The notes under the pieces were generated by a model. That model ran no database searches. It saw only the letters and a program-made list of their open reading frames with translations, and had not been told where the DNA came from. This document shows, one piece after another, positions 1 through 7,000 of a stretch of 7,951 nt of DNA. Within the stretch, counting starts at the first letter, position 1; each line of letters starts with the position of its first letter. Both the position numbers and the translations under genes were made by a program. Origin of the DNA: Syntrophaceae bacterium UBA1062 (GTDB taxonomy: Bacteria; Desulfobacterota; Desulfomonilia; UBA1062); contig DCDF01000021.1 in the NCBI GenBank assembly GCA_002316295.1, forward strand, positions 1-7,951, written 5' to 3'.

Positions 1-2
1 CC

Positions 3-731
3 GACATGCCCCTTGACAGGATAGAGAAGATGATTCTGCTCAACTGCCTGGCAGGTGCGAAACTGAGTCGGCTGTGCCTTTCCTCCATGATAGAACGGGA
101 CCGCGGAGCGATCCTCAACCTCTCTTCCATCTCCGCCTTTCAGCCCGTTCCACGAATGGCCGTGTACGCCGCAACCAAGGCCTTTACCCAGAGCCTGAGC
201 GAGGCTATCCGTGATGAGGTGCCTCTGACCAGCAGGGTCAGAGTGTGCACTCTCAACCCGCCGTTCACCAGAACGTCGCTGATCAGCGATGCCGGGGTCC
301 CACAGGACTTCATCCCCCTGCTGACCTCGTTCATGGGGGTGGAAGATGTGGCCCGCTCGGGGATCGACGCCCTCAAAAAGGGGAAACCCCGCTTCGTTCC
401 CGGGCTTTTCAACAAAGTGATGTATCTGTTCGTCGCGAGGTATCTGCCCAGGACCCTGCTTTCCGCGCTCACCCGGCTTCTGTGCCACCGGCTGAGCGAT
501 CTGGTCCCGGCTCTCGGGTCGAGCCGGTTGGATAAAATTCGAAACACGGGGGGAGAATCGTATGACAGAAACGTTCCGGAGCAGCAAGTTCAAATATCTG
601 AACGATCCGCCGGTGATGTCACGTCCGTTTTCCATCAAAATCGACGAGGATCAATGCATCGGATGCGGAGTGTGCGTCAGGCAGTGTCCCTGCCAGACCA
701 TCGAACTGGTCAAGAGAAAGACGCTGTCTGA
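3..731 (+). CDS. Short-chain dehydrogenase/reductase, 5'-truncated by window edge
   Basis: This is the C-terminal part of a classical SDR oxidoreductase, an NAD(P)(H)-dependent enzyme acting on a carbonyl or alcohol substrate that cannot be named. The frame is open from base 3. The ATG at 6 is probably internal, because it is followed at once by the mid-domain SDR region and the N-terminal Rossmann TGxxxGIG motif is missing. Counting from that ATG, a strand ending NLSS gives the catalytic Ser41, and YAATK gives Tyr54 and Lys58. The downstream PG-type segment (LNPPFTRT) follows as expected. A hydrophobic stretch near residues 135-160 resembles the C-terminal tail of DltE-like SDRs. Recognisable SDR sequence ends near residue 165-175. 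The last roughly 55 residues overlap the next gene, look like out-of-frame coding, and may not be genuine. A one-base change in a run of six G (548-553) would end the protein at an ATGA overlap instead. SDR assignment is firm; the true C-terminus is doubtful. Confidence 0.85.
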   Translation, partial: DMPLDRIEKMILLNCLAGAKLSRLCLSSMIERDRGAILNLSSISAFQPVPRMAVYAATKAFTQSLSEAIRDEVPLTSRVRVCTLNPPFTRTSLISDAGVPQDFIPLLTSFMGVEDVARSGIDALKKGKPRFVPGLFNKVMYLFVARYLPRTLLSALTRLLCHRLSDLVPALGSSRLDKIRNTGGESYDRNVPEQQVQISERSAGDVTSVFHQNRRGSMHRMRSVRQAVSLPDHRTGQEKDAV

Positions 732-3030
732 AAGGCGGCAGCCTTCCTGCCAGTTCGCGTGCCCGTCCGGCGTCGATGTACGCGGCTGGATGAGCGTCGT
801 GAACAACGGGGGATCGATCGACGACGCCTGGAGGCTCATCGTCCGGAACAACCCCTTTCCGGCCGTCACCGGGAGGGTATGTCCCCACCCGTGTGAGTCG
901 GCCTGCAACCGGAGCTATCTGGACGAGGCGCTGAACATCAATTCCCTGGAGCGGTTCATCGGCGACTACGGGATCGAGAACGGGCTTGCGTTCGCGGCAC
1001 CGGAGAAAAAGAAAAAAGAAAAGGTGGCGGTGGTCGGCGCGGGCCCGTCGGGTATGTCCTGTGCGTATCACCTGGCTGCAATGGGGTATCCGGTGACCGT
1101 CTTTGAGGCCGGCGGCAGACCGGGGGGCATGCTCTCTCACGCGATTCCGCGCTACCGTCTGCCCCAGGTGGTCATCGATGCGGAGATACAACGCATTACG
1201 GATATGGGCGTGGAATGGAGGTACAACACGAAGATCGGCCGTGATATCGGCCTGGATCGTCTTGCGCAGGATTTCCGGGCCGTTTTTGTGGCCATAGGAG
1301 CGCAGAGGTCCACAGTCCTCGATATCGAAGGGGAGCATGCATCCAATGTTGTGACGGGATTGGAGTTCCTCAGAGACATCTCTGAGGGGAAGAAGGTTTC
1401 GCCGGGCCGGAAGGTCGTGGTCGTGGGCGGAGGGAACACTGCGGTGGATGCGGCGCGGGCGGCCCGGAGGCTCGGCTCCGACGTCACGATCATCTACCGC
1501 CGTACGCAGAGCGAGATGCCCGCGTACCCTCCAGAAGTCGAAGAGGCCGGGCGAGAGGGCGTGAAAATCGAGTTCCTCTGCGCCCCTGTCAGAGTCGCCC
1601 TGAACGGCTCGAACAAGGCCGTGTCCGTTGTCTGCACGAGGATGAGGCTGGGCGAAACAGACGCCTCCGGCAGGCCGAAGCCGGTTCCGGTAATCGGCAG
1701 CGAGTTTTCCCTGGACTTGGACAGCCTTATCGTCGCCATCGGCCAGGAGGTCGACTCTACAGGAATGGATGTCTTGACGGACAAGAGGGGTTGGATCGGG
1801 ACGGACGGCTCCGGAGCCACCTCTCAGGCGGGCATATTCGCTGGGGGCGACGCCGCGGCAGGGCCCGGCACGGTGTCGGGAGCCATTGGCCAGGGCAGGA
1901 TGGGCGCGCTTGCCATCGACGCCTTTCTTTCGGGGAAGAAGCTCGCCGCGTTCGATAAGGAAGAGATATCATTTCAGGATATCCCTTTGAACGGCCGTCC
2001 GAAGATCGCCAGAAGCAATGCCGCGTCTCTCGATGTGAAAATCCGGCTTGAAAATCTCGATGCAGAAGTGAAGGGCGGCCTGCAGGCGGATGCGGTGAAT
2101 ACTGAGGGGAGCAGGTGCTTCGGCTGCGGCATGGAAGCGCCGGAATTCACAGGCCTGAAGTACTTCGGAAAAATCTGCATCGCCTGCCACAACTGCGAAG
2201 CCGTTTGCCCCCGGGAGGCACTCTCGTTCCCGTCCTTCTACAAGGTCACCGAAGGCAGATGGGCGTATGACTTTGACTATCCCAAAACACCGGGCGAGGG
2301 AATGCCCAACCCTCTCATGAAGGAAAAGCCGGTACCCTTCGAAAGCATCCGCTCGGAGCTTACCGGGGTGGAGCAAGTAATCTACACCAGGAGATCCACC
2401 CGAGTGTACAAGCCGGACGCCGTGCCCAAAGAGCTCATCCAGCGGGTGCTCGAGGCGGGCCGTTTCGCCCCTTCAGCGGGGAACTGCCAGGGCTGGAAGT
2501 TCGTGGTGGTCACCGACCGGGAGCTTCTCGACGAGCTCTCGGCCTCCACCGTCAAGTTCCTGGGAATCTTCACCAGGCTCTACCAGGGAAAGGGACCGCT
2601 GCGTACCGGCCTGAAGAAAACTCTTGCCTTGATCAAGCCGAACTCCATCGACCAGCGCCCCATGGCGGCCATACAGGCCCTCATAACGCCAAAGTTCGGA
2701 GAAGGGCAGCTCGACGTCTTTTTCAATGCTCCTGCAGCCGTTTTCCTTCTGACCCATCATCTCCATATATCGGAGCCCAACCTGGGCATGGGCATCTGCG
2801 CTCAGAACATGGTTCTGGCGGCCCACTCGCTGGGGCTGGGCACCTGCTACGTGGGGTTTGTCTCCAATGCGCTCAACATGGACCCCTTGACGAAGAAAAA
2901 ATTCAGGGTGAAGCTCGGTATCGAATGGCCCTACGATATTGTGGGTACGGTCTTTACCCTGGGCTACCCGGCGGTCAAGCTGGACAAGCCCGTGGACAGG
3001 GAATTTCCCAAAGTGCATTGGGTGGAATAG
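562..3030 (+). CDS. Multidomain flavoprotein: ferredoxin + GltD-like FAD/NAD(P) oxidoreductase + ferredoxin + nitroreductase
   Basis: A soluble 822-residue electron-transfer protein with no signal peptide or membrane segment visible. A [4Fe-4S] site, C32/C35/C38/C42, is followed by a GltD-type N-terminal region (C63, C67, C107, C111, C115; CPHPCE motif). Next come an FAD Rossmann motif (VAVVGAGPSG, about 155-164), an NAD(P) Rossmann motif (VVVVGGGNTAVDAA, about 285-298) and the second FAD motif (GIFAGGDAAAGPGT, 424-437). A second ferredoxin site follows (C539/C542/C545/C549, with C519/C522 just before). From about 600 to the end lies a nitroreductase-fold FMN domain (RRSTR at 610-614; RFAPSAGNCQ at 634-643). 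By family knowledge the GltD module moves electrons between NAD(P)H and Fe-S centres, so the fused nitroreductase is probably the substrate-reducing end; the substrate is unknown. The ATG at 562 is preferred because GGGGGGAG (548-555) is well spaced; an in-frame ATG at 616 lacks such a site. The gene is probably co-transcribed with the SDR upstream. Confidence 0.92.
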   Translation: MTETFRSSKFKYLNDPPVMSRPFSIKIDEDQCIGCGVCVRQCPCQTIELVKRKTLSERRQPSCQFACPSGVDVRGWMSVVNNGGSIDDAWRLIVRNNPFPAVTGRVCPHPCESACNRSYLDEALNINSLERFIGDYGIENGLAFAAPEKKKKEKVAVVGAGPSGMSCAYHLAAMGYPVTVFEAGGRPGGMLSHAIPRYRLPQVVIDAEIQRITDMGVEWRYNTKIGRDIGLDRLAQDFRAVFVAIGAQRSTVLDIEGEHASNVVTGLEFLRDISEGKKVSPGRKVVVVGGGNTAVDAARAARRLGSDVTIIYRRTQSEMPAYPPEVEEAGREGVKIEFLCAPVRVALNGSNKAVSVVCTRMRLGETDASGRPKPVPVIGSEFSLDLDSLIVAIGQEVDSTGMDVLTDKRGWIGTDGSGATSQAGIFAGGDAAAGPGTVSGAIGQGRMGALAIDAFLSGKKLAAFDKEEISFQDIPLNGRPKIARSNAASLDVKIRLENLDAEVKGGLQADAVNTEGSRCFGCGMEAPEFTGLKYFGKICIACHNCEAVCPREALSFPSFYKVTEGRWAYDFDYPKTPGEGMPNPLMKEKPVPFESIRSELTGVEQVIYTRRSTRVYKPDAVPKELIQRVLEAGRFAPSAGNCQGWKFVVVTDRELLDELSASTVKFLGIFTRLYQGKGPLRTGLKKTLALIKPNSIDQRPMAAIQALITPKFGEGQLDVFFNAPAAVFLLTHHLHISEPNLGMGICAQNMVLAAHSLGLGTCYVGFVSNALNMDPLTKKKFRVKLGIEWPYDIVGTVFTLGYPAVKLDKPVDREFPKVHWVE

Positions 3031-3041
3031 GGCCATGAAAA

Positions 3042-3076
3042 GGGGCATGGAAACATGCCCCCGCTCCCCTGTTTTT
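3042..3076 (+). terminator. Probable rho-independent terminator after the flavoprotein gene
   Basis: GGGGCATG (3042-3049) and CATGCCCC (3054-3061) form a perfect 8-bp stem with a GAAA loop, 11 bases after the stop codon. A TTTTT run lies at 3072-3076, about 10 bases past this stem, which is further than ideal. An alternative fold pairs AGGGG (3041-3045) with CCCCT (3066-3070), keeping CATG/CATG inside, and puts the T-run almost directly after the stem. The position suits transcription ending after the flavoprotein. Confidence 0.6.
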
Positions 3077-3225
3077 CCTTGTAAGGCGTCTTCAGACCCT
3101 GCCTTGATTTACCCTTCACGACAGATATTTATTACTCATAGAGTCAGGGGATTTCTTTTCTAGCATACCGGATATTCTCAACATGAGCGAGTGCGGGGCT
3201 CCTTTTCTTTCCGACGGCACAGCCG

Positions 3226-3284
3226 CCGGGAACAACAGCGGACATGATTTTTCCCGGGACTGAAGGCGGTCGCGATCCCTTCAG
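3226..3284 (+). promoter_or_regulatory. Two small inverted repeats in the leader before the rubredoxin-dodecin pair
   Basis: The gene-free stretch 3031-3340 holds the terminator above, an AT-richer patch (about 3104-3140), and these repeats. The AT-rich patch contains TTGATT and TATTTA 16 bases apart, a weak promoter candidate. CCGGGAA (3226-3232) pairs with TTCCCGG (3251-3257) around an 18-base loop. CTGAAGG (3260-3266) pairs with CCTTCAG (3278-3284) around an 11-base loop, followed by six A. No T-run follows either stem, so they do not read as + strand terminators. They could be a structured 5' leader or protein-binding sites. I do not recognise the FMN (RFN) riboswitch or any other named riboswitch here. 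Confidence 0.3.
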
Positions 3285-3340
3285 AAAAAAGGGTGTTCTT
3301 CCCGAAGCGCAGAAGAGATGTGAAAGGAGAAGGAAATACT

Positions 3341-3640
3341 GTGTCGGTCCTGACATGGATGTATGAAAAAGAAGGATATAAGGGTTACGGAGAAAGCTCC
3401 CGGGCATGGAAATGTCCCCTGTGCGGCGATGTGCAGCAGGGTGGCGATCCGCCCGGGGACTGCCCGTACTGTCTTGCACCGGGCCGGGCGTACGTGGAGG
3501 TAGGGAAAAAGAGCCCGGCGCCCGCACGGCGGACGGAATTGCGGAATCCAGAGCGGCCCCCTGCTCCTGAAAGCAGGGCGTTGTTCTATAAGTATATGAA
3601 ACGGGAGGCAGGGGAATGGACCAGGTTTATAAGAAGCTAG
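3341..3640 (+). CDS. Small rubredoxin-domain protein (rubrerythrin-type zinc/iron knuckle)
   Basis: A 99-residue protein. WKCPLCG (C25, C28) and CPYCLAP (C41, C44) form a Cys4 metal site. Twelve residues separate the two CxxC pairs, which is the spacing of the C-terminal rubredoxin domain of rubrerythrin rather than of free-standing rubredoxin. By family knowledge such a site binds one iron and carries single electrons; zinc is possible. The C-terminal roughly 45 residues are rich in Pro, Arg and Glu and I do not recognise them; no di-iron rubrerythrin helices are present. The GTG start at 3341 is chosen because AAGGAGAAGG (3324-3333) lies at good spacing; the same frame extends to an ATG at 3293 that lacks such a site. 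The 3' end overlaps the dodecin gene by 25 bases, implying translational coupling. Confidence 0.75.
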   Translation: MSVLTWMYEKEGYKGYGESSRAWKCPLCGDVQQGGDPPGDCPYCLAPGRAYVEVGKKSPAPARRTELRNPERPPAPESRALFYKYMKREAGEWTRFIRS

Positions 3641-3834
3641 AGCTCGTGGGGTCATCAAAGAACAGCGTAGAGGATGCGATCGCTGGTGCCCTTGCGAAGG
3701 CGGGAAAAACCGTCAGGAACATGCGGTGGTTCGAGGTTGCGGAGATCAGGGGCTTCATCGAGAATGAGAAAGTGGCATACTACCAGGTGACTCTGAAGGT
3801 CGGTTTTACCGTCGAGGGAACCAAACTCCCCTAA
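3616..3834 (+). CDS. Dodecin family flavin-binding protein
   Basis: A 72-residue protein that matches dodecin in length and pattern throughout: YKKLELVGSS, an amphipathic helix (about residues 17-31), then RWFEVAEIRG and YYQVTLKVGF strands. Dodecins assemble as hollow dodecamers that bind flavins (riboflavin, FMN or FAD) or CoA and are thought to store or buffer them. The conserved Trp38 and Gln57 correspond to the residues that sandwich the flavin ring in characterised dodecins, and Arg45 is also conserved. The ATG at 3616 has GGGAGG (3603-3608) at proper spacing, inside the end of the rubredoxin-domain gene. Two flavin domains in the 822-residue protein upstream make a flavin-supply role plausible, but this is inference, as the pair probably has its own transcript. 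Confidence 0.93.
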   Translation: MDQVYKKLELVGSSKNSVEDAIAGALAKAGKTVRNMRWFEVAEIRGFIENEKVAYYQVTLKVGFTVEGTKLP

Positions 3835-3855
3835 GTCCGAGCCCATATCTCGGAC
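3835..3855 (+). promoter_or_regulatory. Hairpin immediately after the dodecin stop codon
   Basis: GTCCGAG (3835-3841) and CTCGGAC (3849-3855) form a perfect 7-bp stem with a 7-base loop, starting on the base after the TAA. There is no T-run after it, so it is not a typical intrinsic terminator. It could protect the mRNA 3' end or pause transcription. Confidence 0.4.
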
Positions 3856-3970
3856 CCGCCTCACTGCATTGAATACGAAAGGTCATTGCCCCCGGGTTTC
3901 TCCATGCTCATGCCCGGCCCGCCTGTCTCCGATATCTCCCTCCTGTTGTCGTCCGATATTGCCGGAATTC

Positions 3971-3985
3971 TGTCAAGCTTTGACA
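3971..3985 (+). promoter_or_regulatory. Candidate operator: inverted repeat TGTCAA-GCT-TTGACA
   Basis: A perfect 6-bp inverted repeat with a 3-base centre lies about 50 bases upstream of the start of the molybdopterin-desulfurase gene. Its right arm, TTGACA, equals the sigma-70 -35 consensus, but the best -10-like hexamer (CACAAT, 3999-4004) is only 13 bases away, too close for an ordinary promoter. The symmetry fits a dimeric regulator site. The rest of the roughly 200-base gap (3835-4033) shows nothing else I can support. Confidence 0.35.
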
Positions 3986-4033
3986 TGGGCTTTTTCGTCA
4001 CAATCTCCCGAACCTCATGCGATAGGAGTGTGA

Positions 4034-7000
4034 ATGACTGCGAAGCACGATGTGACCCGGGGCATCTGCGGCATCTGCCCGGCCGGATGCTGGGTGATTG
4101 TAACCTATGATGGAAAAGGGAGGCTCTCTTCCGTCAGGGCCGACGACTCATCGCCGCTGGGCATGATCTGTCCTCTGGGAGAGCACTCGGCCGAGATCGT
4201 CTATGCGAAGGAAAGGCTGACATCGCCCCTGAAGCGCAGAGGGCCGAAGGGCTCGTACGAGTTCGAGAAGATCGGCTGGGACGACGCCCTGGATGAGATC
4301 GCGCACCGGCTCAGGGCCGTCAAGGCGGAATCGGGTCCGGAAGCGACGGCCATATATACCGGGAGGGGCAGCTTCGAGCTTGCCATGTGCGATGTGTTTC
4401 AACCCGCCGGCGTTGCCGTGTCGTCGGCATCGAGCGTGCTGTTTCCTTTCGGATCTCCCAACACGCTGGGCGTTGGAGCCCTGTGTTACGTCTCTTATGC
4501 CATGATCGCCCCGCATGTCACCATGGGGGGCATGCACGACACCATGTTCTCGGACATTGAAAACGCGGAGATGATCGTGGTGTGGGGAGCGAACCCTGCA
4601 ACAGACTGCCCGCCGCTGGATTTCGAGCGCATCCGGGATGCATTTTCCCGCGGGGCGAGGGTTGTGGTGATCGATCCCCGGAGGACAATGACGGCCAAGA
4701 TGCCGGGTGCGATCTGGGTTCCGATCCGTCCCGGCACGGACGGCGCTCTCGCCTTGGGCGTCTGCCATATTCTCATCTCACGAGAGCTTTTTGACGAGGA
4801 CTTCGTCCGCTCGTGGACACATGGTTTCGACGAATTCGCCAGGTACGTCGGTCACTTCAGGCCGGAGGCGGTTCAGGCCATCACCGGCGTACCGGAAGAG
4901 ATGCAATACTTCCTTGCGGAGAAGATCGCGGACGCCCGCGGCGCGTGTCCGGTCATGTACACAGGGCTTGAGTACAGCGACGGTGGCGTTCAGTCCATAC
5001 GGGCGGTCATGGTCCTCTGGGCCCTGGCAGGGCAGCTGGACGTGCCGGGAGGCAGGTGCTTCGCCATGCCGCAGAACCGGTTTCCAGTCAACCGGCAGGG
5101 GCTTGTTGCAAATCCGGATCTGAAAAAGGCCCTGGGGCGGGATACCTTTCCGATCTACAGCCTCTACCGCGGAGAGTCACACGCCAACGCCCTGCCGGCC
5201 TCTGTACTTGACGGCGACCCCTACCGCATCCGCTCGCTCATCATTCTGGGTGCCTCTATCATCACATCCTGGCCTCAGCCCGCCCTGTGGCGCAGGACTC
5301 TCGGAGCTCTCGGTTTTCTGGTCTGCATCGATGTCAACATGACTGCGGACTGCGCCTATGCGGACATCGTGCTCCCGGCGGCCACCTGGTACGAGATCGA
5401 GTCCTATATGCGCTACGGGCCGATCTTCCGTATCCGCGAGCGGCTCATCGAACCCGTAGGTGAGGCCCGCAACGCGTTTTTCATCCTTTCGGCCCTGGCA
5501 GAGAGGCTGGGATACGGACACCTGTACCCGCAGAACGAGGAGGAGCTGCTCCGCCATGCCCTGAAATGTTCACCCTTTTCCCTGGAAGATGTGCGCGCGG
5601 CGGGCGGAGCAGTCTCGACCGAAACCGTCATGATGGAGTACCGGAAATGGGAGAAAGGCCTGCTGCGCAGTGATGGAAGGCCCGGATTTGATACGCCGAC
5701 CACAAAATTCGAGATAGCGTCCACCATCCTTGCAGAGCACGGATACGACGCGCTGCCGGTCTATACCGAGCCACGGGAAGGGCCTCTGGCGAGCCCGGGG
5801 CTTGCCCGGCGGTATCCTCTGGTATTCAACTCCGGTTCCCGGGTGAGCACGGATTTCCGCAGCCAGCACCATCACATTCCGGGCCTGGTGAAGATGCGTC
5901 CCGAGCCCACAGTGATGATCAACAAGTCTGACGCACGCGATCGGGGGATAAAAAACGGAGACGCAGTCATAGTGAGGAGCCCGCGGGGGAATGTGAAGAT
6001 GCGGGCCGTTGTAACATCGGATATCGTACAGGGGACGGTCGATGCAAACATGGGAGGAGGAGGCCCGCTCGGCCCGGCCGCCTGGCGGCGGTGCAACATC
6101 AACGAGCTCACCGACCTCAGGTATGACCCCGTCTCGGGATTTCCTGTCTTCAAGTCTCTGCTGTGTGAGGTGGAAACGGCGGACAGGAAGTCAGAGAAGC
6201 GTAAGCTCGATTCAGGAGAGCGCGCGGTCGGCTGGAAGAGGGCGAAGGCATCGCCGGAGCCCCGGGTGAAGGTCTACCTGGACAACAACGCCACCACCGC
6301 CCCTGACGTGCAAGTACGCAGAGAGATGATTCATGCCGCTGAGCATCTCTACGGAAATGCCTCGTCAATCCACCAAGAAGGCGGGTCGGCGCGTGCAGCC
6401 CTGGAGAACGCCCGGAGGAAAGTGGCCGGACTCCTCGGCTGCACGGCCCGGCGGATCGTGTTTACCGCAGGCGGGAGCGAGGCCAACAATCTGGTCGTCA
6501 AGGGGGCGGCGTTCGCGTTCTGGAACAGGAAAAGGCATATCGTCGTCTCATCGGTCGAGCATCCTTCAATGCTTCGGGCGTGCGGCTGGCTCAAGAAGTT
6601 CGGATTCAGGGTGACTCTGCTGCCCGTGAACGGCTCGGGCCTGGTCAGCCCGGACGACCTTCGCAGTGTCCTCACGGATGACACCTTTCTTGTGAGCGTC
6701 ATGGCTGCGAACAATGAGACGGGTGTGATTCAGCCTGTCAGAGAGCTTGCCGCTGCAGCGCGGGAGAGAGATGTCCTCTTCCATACGGACGCCGTTCAGG
6801 CGGCTGGGAGGATCCCGCTGAATGTCGAGGATCTCGGCGTGGATTTTCTGACGATCTCCGCCCACAAGTTTCACGGCCCCAAGGGAATAGGGGCGCTCTA
6901 CGTGCGCAGCCACGAGACGCTGGAGCCGCTCGTCCATGGCGGAGGCCAGGAACACGGTCTGAGGGCGGGCACGGAGAACACCATCGGCATCGTCGGTATG

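Noticed and set aside
619..1338. Open frame on the - strand, 239 codons
   Set aside because: It is antisense to the ferredoxin and FAD motifs of the flavoprotein, with Arg/His-rich translation typical of a shadow frame.
3144..3658. Overlapping - strand open frames across the leader and the rubredoxin-domain gene
   Set aside because: They run antisense to the CxxC motifs and the well-placed ribosome binding sites of the + strand pair, and show no domain of their own.
3980..4004. Sigma-70 promoter from TTGACA and CACAAT
   Set aside because: The two hexamers are only 13 bases apart, well below the usual 16-18, so I keep the repeat as an operator candidate only.
3886..4110. Small + strand open frame just before the molybdopterin gene
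   Set aside because: It has no convincing ribosome binding site, overlaps the conserved [4Fe-4S] start of the next gene in another frame, and resembles no known protein.
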